From an uncultured Spirochaetales bacterium (GTDB lineage: Bacteria > Spirochaetota > Spirochaetia > Sphaerochaetales > Sphaerochaetaceae): DNA of 11,336 bases. Positions 1 through 5,750 of the stretch are shown in pieces. The stretch is taken from positions 1-11,336 of the forward strand of contig CAMEXG010000056.1 in NCBI GenBank assembly GCA_945947045.1, given 5' to 3'. Below the pieces are notes generated by a model. That model worked only from the letters and a program-made list of their open reading frames with translations. It made no database searches and was not told where the DNA came from. The position numbers and the translations under genes were made by a program. Each line of letters starts with the position of its first letter. Position 1 is the stretch's first letter.

Positions 1-1
1 G

Positions 2-1432
2 ATTGCCTTTGTTACAACTCTTATCTGGTATTTTGTATCCCGTGATCTTGGATATAGCTTAGAGAGGGGAATAAGTGTACTTGTAATCTCCTGCCCTTGT
101 GCACTTGGCTTGGCTACTCCTGTTGCCATTATGGTTGGAAGTGGTAAGGGAGCTAAGAATGGAATTCTCTATAAGAGTGCCGCAGCCCTGGAAGAGATGG
201 GAAGGACAGAGACAGTTGTTCTTGATAAAACAGGTACAATAACAGAAGGTAAACCTGTTGTTACTGATATCATCACCAATGAAATAAGTGAAGAAGAACT
301 ACTTTCTTTCGCATATACGCTGGAAAAAGAGAGCGAGCATCCACTCTCAAAAGCTATAAAGAACAGGGCTGAGAATGATAATGTAAAAGAGAGGAGTATT
401 TCTTCTTTTAAGGCACTTCCTGGCTTTGGCGTTGAGGGAATTATAGACGGTAAAAAAGGGTGGGGTGGAAAGAAAGAACTTACTCTTACTTACTCTAGTG
501 TTCCTACAGATCTTACAAACAAAGCCGAAAACCGAGAGAAAGAAGGTAAGACTGTCCTTTATTTTGGCTGTAATGAGACTATTCTTGGTTTGATCGCTGT
601 TTCTGACACTCTTCGTAGCGACAGTACAAAAGCTATAAGCGAGATGAAGAAGATGGGCCTAAAAGTCGTTATGCTTACTGGAGACAACAATAAAGTTGCA
701 GAAGCCATAGCCAAGAAAGCAGGAATAGACGAAGTTGAAGCCAATGTCCTACCTGACGGAAAGGCTGAAAGGGTAAAGAAGGAAAAGAAAGATGCCAAGA
801 CAGTAATGGTTGGAGACGGAATAAACGATGCCGTCGCCCTTAAGAGCGCAGATGTAGGCGTTGCCATCGGCAGTGGCACTGATGTTGCAATTGAGAGTGC
901 CGATTGTGTTCTTGTAAATGGAACCCTTTCTGATCTTGCCGCTTCCATAAGACTGGGAAGAAGAACTCTGAGAAATATCCATCAGAATCTCTTCTGGGCC
1001 TTTTTCTACAATACTCTGGGTATACCTTTGGCAGCTGGTCTTTTAATTCCTCTATTCGGAATAAAGCTTACTCCTACTTTTGGAGCCTTGGCTATGAGTC
1101 TCTCTTCATTCTGTGTAGTGACAAATGCCCTCAGGATAAACACCATAGATATCTATGATGGAAGAAGGGACAAGAAAAGAAGAAAACTATTTAAAAAAGA
1201 TAATAAGGAGAATTTATCTATGACAAAAACAATGCATATCGAAGGAATGATGTGTGGCCACTGTGAAGCAAGAGTCAAGAAGACCCTTGAAGCTGTTTCC
1301 GGTGTCAAGAGCGCTGTGGTCAGCCACAAAGACGGCACAGCTATTGTTGAACTTGAGAAGGATGTTCCATCTTCAACTCTTAAAGAAGCAGTTGAAGCCC
1401 AGGACTATAAAGTGACGGGAATCGAAGGTTGA
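2..1432 (+). CDS. copA: Copper-exporting P1B-1 ATPase with C-terminal CopZ-like HMA domain, 5'-truncated by the window edge
   Basis: Pumps Cu(I) out of the cytoplasm using ATP; inner membrane. The frame is open from base 2, so the N-terminal membrane helices lie outside the window and 476 residues are visible. In visible numbering: metal-site CPC at 31-33, phosphorylation motif DKTGT with Asp75, the N-domain SEHPLSK motif with His113, hinge GDGIND at 271-276, Tyr336-Asn337 in the seventh helix, and MSLSS at 365-369. CPC, YN and MxxSS together are the known signature of Cu(I)-specific P1B-1 pumps. The hinge reads GDGINDAV where most relatives have GDGINDAP. From Met407 a complete copper-chaperone domain of 70 residues follows, with GMMCGHC (Cys418, Cys421). 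CopZ is usually a separate gene after copA; C-terminal HMA fusions are also known. Here the joint carries its own ribosome-binding site. A terminator follows 50 bases later. Copper pump: very sure. One polypeptide rather than two: less sure. Confidence 0.93.
   Translation: MAFVTTLIWYFVSRDLGYSLERGISVLVISCPCALGLATPVAIMVGSGKGAKNGILYKSAAALEEMGRTETVVLDKTGTITEGKPVVTDIITNEISEEELLSFAYTLEKESEHPLSKAIKNRAENDNVKERSISSFKALPGFGVEGIIDGKKGWGGKKELTLTYSSVPTDLTNKAENREKEGKTVLYFGCNETILGLIAVSDTLRSDSTKAISEMKKMGLKVVMLTGDNNKVAEAIAKKAGIDEVEANVLPDGKAERVKKEKKDAKTVMVGDGINDAVALKSADVGVAIGSGTDVAIESADCVLVNGTLSDLAASIRLGRRTLRNIHQNLFWAFFYNTLGIPLAAGLLIPLFGIKLTPTFGALAMSLSSFCVVTNALRINTIDIYDGRRDKKRRKLFKKDNKENLSMTKTMHIEGMMCGHCEARVKKTLEAVSGVKSAVVSHKDGTAIVELEKDVPSSTLKEAVEAQDYKVTGIEG
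1205..1222 (+). promoter_or_regulatory. Internal Shine-Dalgarno and ATG at the start of the CopZ-like domain
   Basis: AAGGAG at 1205-1210 lies nine bases before an in-frame ATG at 1220, exactly where a free-standing CopZ would begin. Two tandem stops (TAATAA, 1201-1206) sit just before it in the frame reached by a -1 shift, following a run of six A at 1193-1198. One extra A in that run would end CopA at these stops. Independent initiation here would give a 70-residue CopZ. The motif is visible; its use is inferred. Confidence 0.5.
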
Positions 1433-1441
1433 AGCTACAGA

Positions 1442-1465
1442 TATTTCTTTGTATAAAAAGAAATA
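1442..1465. repeat. AT-rich perfect inverted repeat downstream of copA
   Basis: TATTTCTTT (1442-1450) and AAAGAAATA (1457-1465) are perfect complements around a six-base centre, starting ten bases after the copA stop. The RNA would form a nine-pair A/U hairpin. It lacks a T run and is weaker than the terminator that follows. It may help protect the mRNA end or bind a protein; no function is assigned. Confidence 0.45.
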
Positions 1466-1483
1466 ACATGGCTTAATACTAAG

Positions 1484-1522
1484 AATGGGGATGATTGATA
1501 ATATCTTTCATCCTCATTTTTT
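1484..1522 (+). terminator. Rho-independent terminator of copA
   Basis: AATGGGGATGA (1484-1494) pairs with TCATCCTCATT (1508-1518) through eleven positions including one G-T wobble, with a 13-base loop. T residues continue from 1517 to 1522. It lies about 50 bases after the copA stop and points in the same direction. Confidence 0.7.
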
Positions 1523-1562
1523 AATCCAAATAATGTTACGATGGATTATGAGTTCTTTTTGT

Positions 1563-1593
1563 AAAAAAAGCGGTCTTCGTCTTTGAAGACCGC
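1563..1593 (-). terminator. Rho-independent terminator of the hydrogenase-rubrerythrin gene
   Basis: Read on the minus strand, GCGGTCTTC and GAAGACCGC form a perfect nine-pair stem (1585-1593 with 1570-1578) around a six-base loop, followed directly by seven T (A1563-1569 on plus). It begins ten bases after the stop codon of the minus-strand gene. Confidence 0.9.
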
Positions 1594-1603
1594 CAAGAAG
1601 TGA

Positions 1604-3634
1604 TCAATTTTTGTGTACTTCAAAATAGGCTTGGCTGTATTTGCATACAGGGCAAACGTCTGGAGCCTTTGTGCCCACCACAATGTGACCACAGACTCTG
1701 CATTCCCAAATTGTCAAGGAGCTCTTTTCAAAGACGCTCTTCATTTTTACGTCATTGAGAAGTCTTCGATATCTCTCCTCATGTCTCTTTTCGATTTCTC
1801 CTACCTTGCGGAAGGTTTCTGCAATTTCATAAAAGCCTTCTTCGTCTGCTTCCCTTGCCATTCTTGCATACATGTCGGTCCATTCGTAGTTTTCACCTTC
1901 AGCTGCTGCAAGAAGATTTTCTGCTGAAGAATTAATGTGACCTAGAGCCTCAAACCAGATTCTTGCATGTTCCTGCTCATTTCTTGCTGTCTTCAAGAAA
2001 ATCTCTGCAAGTTCCTCGTAGCCCTCTCTTTCTGCTACCTTGGCAAAGAAAGTGTACTTGTTTCTTGCCTGGCTTTCACCGGCAAATGCTTCAAGAAGAT
2101 TCTTCTCAGTTTTAGTTCCGGCATAGAGATTGCCGACATCTTTCTTTTCCTCAACCTTTTCAAAGGCAGAGGCTGGCTGCCTGCATACAGGGCAGGTGAA
2201 GTCTTCTGGAAGCTCATCGCCTTCATAGACATAGCCGCAGACCTTACATTTCCATTTGGCCATTTTTTTATCTCCTTGTTTTAAATCTTTACTTCTATCC
2301 ACATATGCTGTATGGAGCATTCTTTCTGCCAGAGGAGAAAGAGGTTTACCATAGAAACTACTATAAAGCTCCACAATCTCCTTGTTTTCATGGCTGAATT
2401 TCCCTTTCAGCTCATGGTCTCTGGTATAAAGTGAGGATATTCTGGCTTTTCTCACTTCATCAGGATCCTTTGAAAAATCCTTTGGTTGACCACCACCTCC
2501 GATACAGCCTCCAGGACATGTCATGACTTCGATCAGATGATATACTTTACCGCTCTTTTCCATATCTTCGATAAATTTCTTTGCATTTGCTGTTCCGTAT
2601 ATGACTGCCGTTCGAAGAGTAACATCTCCGACCTGTATTTCTTGCTCCCTTATACCTTGGTATCCTCTTACTTCCTTTAGTTCCACATTCTTAGGGTTTT
2701 CTCCCGTAAGAAGATATGTTGCTGTTCTAAGGGCGGCTTCCATGACTCCACCAGTGTTTCCAAAGATTACACCGGACCCTGAGGCTTCACCTAGCGGAGA
2801 GTCGAAAGGCATATCAGACAAAGAGTTGAAGTCAACGCCTTCCTCTTTTGCCCAAAGCGCAAGTTCTCTTGTAGTAATTACATGATCCATATCACGCATA
2901 TCTGGTTTTCCAAGATACTTGCCTGCGGAATTCATTTCGCTTCTTCTTATCTCCATTTTCTTTGCTGTACATGGAGTAAGGGCTACGTTTATGATTTTTT
3001 CTGGATCCAATCCCATTTTTGAGGCAAAATATGTCTTGATGGTAGGTCCCTGCATGCCTATAGGACTCTTGGCTGAAGATAGATTTGGGATCTTATCAGG
3101 CATATAAGTCTCTACATACTTCACCCAACTAGGACAGCAGGAGGTAAATTGAGGAAGAACTCCTCCATTCTGTATCCTATCTATAAGCTCACTGGCTTCT
3201 TCACAGATTGTAAGATCTGCAGAGAAATTGGTATCCAGTACATAATCCACACCCAATTTCTTCAGAAGGGCCACCATTTTACCCTCTGTGAAGGTTCCTG
3301 GAGGTAAGCCGAACTCTTCTCCTATTGCAACTCTTACAGAAGGGGAGGTGCTGACTATTACAGTTCCTCTCTTCTCTTTGACCATTCTTCTTACATCCTG
3401 GTATTCGTATTTTTCTGTAATGCTACCTGTGGGGCAGGAATTGGCGCACTGGCCACAGTTGATACATATTGCTTTGTTCCCGGTATCTTCAAAGCTATAA
3501 GTCCCATGGACTCCGATATATTCTGTGCAGACATTCTTGCACATTCCGCACTTGATGCATTTATCTTCATGCCTCATAATGCTGGGATTATCTTTTTCGA
3601 TTGGTACTCTTACTGAAAGTGGAAGGTGTTCCAT
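1604..3634 (-). CDS. hydA: [FeFe]-hydrogenase fused to rubredoxin-rubrerythrin-rubredoxin
   Basis: 676 residues, probably cytoplasmic (no signal peptide or membrane segment). Order: ferredoxin-type 2[4Fe-4S] domain (Cys26/29/32/36 and 57/60/63/67); H-cluster domain, about 90-445, with TSCCPSW (164-170), TPCTAKK (220-226) and EVMTCPGGC (369-377) followed by GGGGQP; rubredoxin (Cys463/466/481/484); rubrerythrin diiron domain, about 500-630, with Glu520, Glu553/His556, Glu595/Glu598 and Glu615/His618; second rubredoxin (Cys645/648/661/664). All four H-cluster cysteines and the proton-relay residues known from CpI (Cys166, Glu146, Glu149, Ser186, Arg153 by ungapped alignment from memory) are present. 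The family reversibly interconverts H2 with protons and electrons; rubrerythrin reduces H2O2. The fusion suggests H2-dependent peroxide reduction (inference). Start ATG at 3634 has AGGA about nine bases upstream. The gene stands alone, with its own terminator and about 145 bases of leader. Met458 has its own ribosome-binding site. Domain calls are very sure; the physiological role is not. Confidence 0.93.
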   Translation of the reverse strand: MEHLPLSVRVPIEKDNPSIMRHEDKCIKCGMCKNVCTEYIGVHGTYSFEDTGNKAICINCGQCANSCPTGSITEKYEYQDVRRMVKEKRGTVIVSTSPSVRVAIGEEFGLPPGTFTEGKMVALLKKLGVDYVLDTNFSADLTICEEASELIDRIQNGGVLPQFTSCCPSWVKYVETYMPDKIPNLSSAKSPIGMQGPTIKTYFASKMGLDPEKIINVALTPCTAKKMEIRRSEMNSAGKYLGKPDMRDMDHVITTRELALWAKEEGVDFNSLSDMPFDSPLGEASGSGVIFGNTGGVMEAALRTATYLLTGENPKNVELKEVRGYQGIREQEIQVGDVTLRTAVIYGTANAKKFIEDMEKSGKVYHLIEVMTCPGGCIGGGGQPKDFSKDPDEVRKARISSLYTRDHELKGKFSHENKEIVELYSSFYGKPLSPLAERMLHTAYVDRSKDLKQGDKKMAKWKCKVCGYVYEGDELPEDFTCPVCRQPASAFEKVEEKKDVGNLYAGTKTEKNLLEAFAGESQARNKYTFFAKVAEREGYEELAEIFLKTARNEQEHARIWFEALGHINSSAENLLAAAEGENYEWTDMYARMAREADEEGFYEIAETFRKVGEIEKRHEERYRRLLNDVKMKSVFEKSSLTIWECRVCGHIVVGTKAPDVCPVCKYSQAYFEVHKN
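2261..2277 (-). promoter_or_regulatory. Internal Shine-Dalgarno and ATG at the rubrerythrin module
   Basis: On the minus strand AAGGAGA (2277-2271) is followed after seven A/T bases by ATG (2263-2261), encoding Met458, then AKWKCKVCGY, the usual opening of a rubrerythrin with an N-terminal rubredoxin. The SD is translated as part of the linker (QGD). Both other frames meet stops just upstream of it (minus-strand TAG and TAA between about 2280 and 2305). Initiation here would make a free 219-residue rubrerythrin. The signal is visible; its use is inferred. Confidence 0.55.
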
Positions 3635-3706
3635 GATAAATATCCTTTTCTCCCTATGTTATAAATCTATTTCTTTTTTGGGTGTAGTGGATAATTGTGT
3701 TGTTTA

Positions 3707-3721
3707 TGAGAATAATTCATG
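3707..3721. promoter_or_regulatory. Possible Fur/PerR-like box upstream of the hydrogenase gene
   Basis: GAATAATTC (3710-3718) is a perfect 4-1-4 palindrome inside TGAGAATAATTCATG. The left half matches the Fur-family half site TGATAAT at six of seven positions; the right half is poor. It lies about 75 bases upstream of the hydrogenase ATG. Rubrerythrins are known PerR targets in anaerobes, which makes the position sensible. Weak evidence. Confidence 0.2.
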
Positions 3722-3748
3722 CTTTTTTCTCTAAATAAGACAATAGGC

Positions 3749-3773
3749 AAAAAAAAACGGATCCGAAGATCCG
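3749..3773 (-). terminator. Rho-independent terminator of the aldolase operon, with a UUCG tetraloop
   Basis: On the minus strand the six-pair stem CGGATC/GATCCG closes a TTCG loop in the extra-stable C(UUCG)G form and is followed by nine T (A3749-3757 on plus). It starts nine bases after the aldolase stop codon. Confidence 0.9.
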
Positions 3774-3781
3774 CTTATCCA

Positions 3782-4702
3782 TTATTCCCCCAAGCCTATT
3801 GCGCACTTTGGAGTAAGTAGGCCGACCCTGTCCACCGGCTTGAAGAGTGCTGCTTTTCCACAGCTTCCAGTAAGATCAATCCACCTTTCTATGAATGACT
3901 TTACATTCTCTTCAACTTCCATCATGAGATTGATGTATCCGATCTTCGGGTTCTCTTCCAGTCTCTTTCTTGTATACTCTCTCATAGATACGAGAACATC
4001 CGTAACCATGTTTACCTTGTTGATTCCAGCTTCAACAGCTTTGAGAATATTCTCGTCCCCGCTTCCGGATCCTCCGTGAAGTGCAATAGGCATTCCGTTT
4101 GTTGCTTCTTTTACTTCCCTGATTCTTTCAAAGTTAATATGAGGAATAAGTCCCTTTGGATACTCTCCGTGTGCTGTTCCTACTGCGAGCGCCAGACAGT
4201 CCACCCCTGTCTCCTCCGCAAAACGTTTGGCGTCCATTGGATCTGTGTAGATGGACTCATCTTTCTCGTCACCATTTGCAGCCAACCCTACGTGTCCTAG
4301 TTCCCCTTCAATTCCCATTCCGAACTGATGGCAGATAGATGCAATTCTCTTTGTCTCCTTGATGTTGTCTTCAAAAGAGAGAAGGGAACCGTCGAACATA
4401 ATAGAGGAGAAACCGTTACGGAAAGCATACATAAGTCTCTCAGGATCATTGCCATGATCGAGACAAGTGGCGATAGGTACTGTAGAATACTCTGCAAGAG
4501 TCTTGATCATAGGGATGATCAACTCCGCCTTGGCGTGTTGTCTCATCATGTTCTGACCTAGAAGAAATATAATCGGCGCCTTCTTTTCTTCTGCCGCTCT
4601 AACCATTCCTCTTGCTGATTCCAAGTTGATAGGGCTGGTTGCAAGGACTGCATAATTGTTTTTAGCTGCATTCTCCAGTATTGTCTTAATATCTGTATAC
4701 AT
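3782..4702 (-). CDS. Class II (zinc) ketose-bisphosphate aldolase, fructose/tagatose-bisphosphate type
   Basis: Cleaves a ketose (bis)phosphate to dihydroxyacetone phosphate and an aldehyde; cytoplasmic. 306 residues, slightly longer than the 284-286 of GatY/KbaY. Visible motifs: CLDHG with catalytic Asp82 and zinc ligand His83, GFSSIMFDGS, GELGHVG, VGTAHGEY with His178, LHGGSGSG with His209, and KVNMVTD, which is the phosphate/potassium-binding end of the barrel. All three zinc histidines are present, so the enzyme should be active. It is the second gene of a two-gene operon: the regulator's TGA and this ATG share one base (TGATG), and AAGGAG lies eight bases upstream inside the regulator, so translation is probably coupled. 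Fructose-1,6-, tagatose-1,6- and fructose-1-phosphate specificities cannot be separated by eye. The linkage to an RpiR regulator and a transporter favours a dedicated catabolic aldolase over the central glycolytic enzyme. Confidence 0.92.
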   Translation of the reverse strand: MYTDIKTILENAAKNNYAVLATSPINLESARGMVRAAEEKKAPIIFLLGQNMMRQHAKAELIIPMIKTLAEYSTVPIATCLDHGNDPERLMYAFRNGFSSIMFDGSLLSFEDNIKETKRIASICHQFGMGIEGELGHVGLAANGDEKDESIYTDPMDAKRFAEETGVDCLALAVGTAHGEYPKGLIPHINFERIREVKEATNGMPIALHGGSGSGDENILKAVEAGINKVNMVTDVLVSMREYTRKRLEENPKIGYINLMMEVEENVKSFIERWIDLTGSCGKAALFKPVDRVGLLTPKCAIGLGE

Positions 4703-5562
4703 CAGAATTTCTCCTTTTTGTAATTTGTAAGACCAAAATAGTTTTCTCTAAAACTAGGATTTGTTTCTCCTATTTTTTTTGCACACATAATATATAAAGA
4801 CTCAATTAAGGCCAGTTCGCCTAATCTTGAGTAAGAGTTTCTGTCATCTAAAAGATATTGGTTTTCTGAAACAAGTAAAGCAAGATCAGAAAGCGAAAAC
4901 AGGGTGGAATTCTCATTTGTGGTTATAAGAGCGATATTCGCTCCTGTATTCTTTGCTTTATGTGCTTTATTAACCAGCTCTATAGTCTCACCTTGTCTGG
5001 AAATAAAAATAAGAAGATCATCATTTGTGTATGTAGAGGCTGAACTAGAAATGGAGTAGAGATCGGTGAAACACATGGATTTTAATCCAAGTCTCAACAT
5101 TTCTTCAGATAAATGCCTTGCGGCAAGAGCTGATCCACCGATTCCAAAGACAGATATTGTGGAGGCGTTGATTATTCTCTCGGCAAGTTCACTGATTTCT
5201 TCCCATGTAACAAACGAGAATGATTTTTCCAGACTCTCGATGCTGGAAGCGAAGACTTTCTTGTATATATCTTTATCGCTGTCATCAAAAGTGCAGGGGA
5301 GGGAGTCTGCCGTGTCGCTTCTCATCCCATCCACAAGAATCTTTAGGTCTTTAATTCCATTACATCCAAGTTTCTTACAGAATCTGACTACAGAGGGTTG
5401 GCTTACTCCACAGTTTATTGCAATGTCTTTTATAGGAGTGTCTACAAGCTCTATTTCATGCTCCAGCATCCATCTTGCAATCTTTCCTTCCTGCGTACCG
5501 AGTGAGGGAAGTAAATCCTCGACCAACATACGAAATCTAGATGTCTTCTGTTTTGGCTCCAT
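4702..5562 (-). CDS. MurR/RpiR-family transcriptional regulator (HTH + SIS)
   Basis: 286-residue cytoplasmic DNA-binding protein. The N-terminal RpiR-type helix-turn-helix covers about 10-80 (DIAINCGVSQPSVVRFCKKL is the recognition region). A C-terminal SIS domain, about 110-270, has the GIGGSA loop followed by ISRQGET (187-193). SIS domains in this family usually bind phosphorylated sugars. The normally conserved second serine of the SxSGxT phosphate loop is Gln190 here, so the ligand may be unusual. The gene is divergent from the ABC importer (188 bases between start codons) and overlaps the aldolase by one base. This suggests it controls both directions from the shared intergenic region, including itself (inference). 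The start ATG at 5562 has a weak AAGAG six bases upstream. Family call is very sure; ligand and targets are unknown. Confidence 0.93.
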   Translation of the reverse strand: MEPKQKTSRFRMLVEDLLPSLGTQEGKIARWMLEHEIELVDTPIKDIAINCGVSQPSVVRFCKKLGCNGIKDLKILVDGMRSDTADSLPCTFDDSDKDIYKKVFASSIESLEKSFSFVTWEEISELAERIINASTISVFGIGGSALAARHLSEEMLRLGLKSMCFTDLYSISSSASTYTNDDLLIFISRQGETIELVNKAHKAKNTGANIALITTNENSTLFSLSDLALLVSENQYLLDDRNSYSRLGELALIESLYIMCAKKIGETNPSFRENYFGLTNYKKEKF

Positions 5563-5599
5563 ATTGCACTCTTTGTAAATTAATTTATCTTTTTTTTAT

Positions 5600-5629
5600 A
5601 TTTTAATACCTATATTTGAACTAAAACAA
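5600..5629 (-). promoter_or_regulatory. Candidate promoter of the regulator-aldolase operon
   Basis: On the minus strand TTGTTT (5629-5624) is followed after 18 bases by TAAAAT (5605-5600), a five-of-six -10 match, in a very AT-rich tract 38 bases before the regulator ATG. The -35 is a poor match. Pattern match only. Confidence 0.35.
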
Positions 5630-5670
5630 GAGAAAAAATAAAAATTACGAAATAACTTCAGCTCCATTTT

Positions 5671-5698
5671 GAAATTTTTGTTGACATCTCAGAATTTC
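5671..5698. promoter_or_regulatory. Inverted repeat in the divergent intergenic region, possible RpiR operator
   Basis: GAAATT (5671-5676) and AATTTC (5693-5698) are perfect inverted arms separated by 16 bases, and they enclose the TTGACA -35 of the transporter promoter. RpiR-family operators are typically AT-rich palindromes of the GAAAT/ATTTC kind. A protein bound here would block the importer promoter. The arms are short and could occur by chance in this AT-rich stretch. Confidence 0.3.
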
Positions 5699-5708
5699 GA
5701 CATAAGAC
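5681..5708 (+). promoter_or_regulatory. Candidate promoter of the ABC importer operon
   Basis: A perfect TTGACA -35 (5681-5686) is followed after 16 bases by the poor -10 TAAGAC (5703-5708). Other -10 candidates (TATTCT at 5709) sit at a worse spacing. A small AGGTT/AACCT hairpin (5717-5730) follows in the leader, before GGAGG seven bases upstream of the ATG at 5751. Confidence 0.4.
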
Positions 5709-5750
5709 TATTCTATAGGTTTATTAACCTGACGTATTGGAGGATACAAA

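Noticed and set aside
110..112. TTG as a possible start of the P-type ATPase
   Set aside because: The frame is open to the left edge and already encodes the CPC helix upstream, so the gene simply begins outside the window.
559..948. 129-codon open frame on the minus strand
   Set aside because: Antisense shadow of the copA ATPase domain; low-complexity Ser/Ala/Pro-rich translation with no motif.
1190..1206. Programmed -1 ribosomal frameshift site at the copA A-run
   Set aside because: The run is T AAA AAA rather than a good heptameric slippery site, because the P-site tRNA would re-pair poorly. Kept only as a remote option in the CopA-CopZ finding.
5066..5578. 170-codon open frame on the plus strand
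   Set aside because: It lies antisense to the RpiR regulator, which has clear HTH and SIS motifs. The frame shows no recognisable domain.
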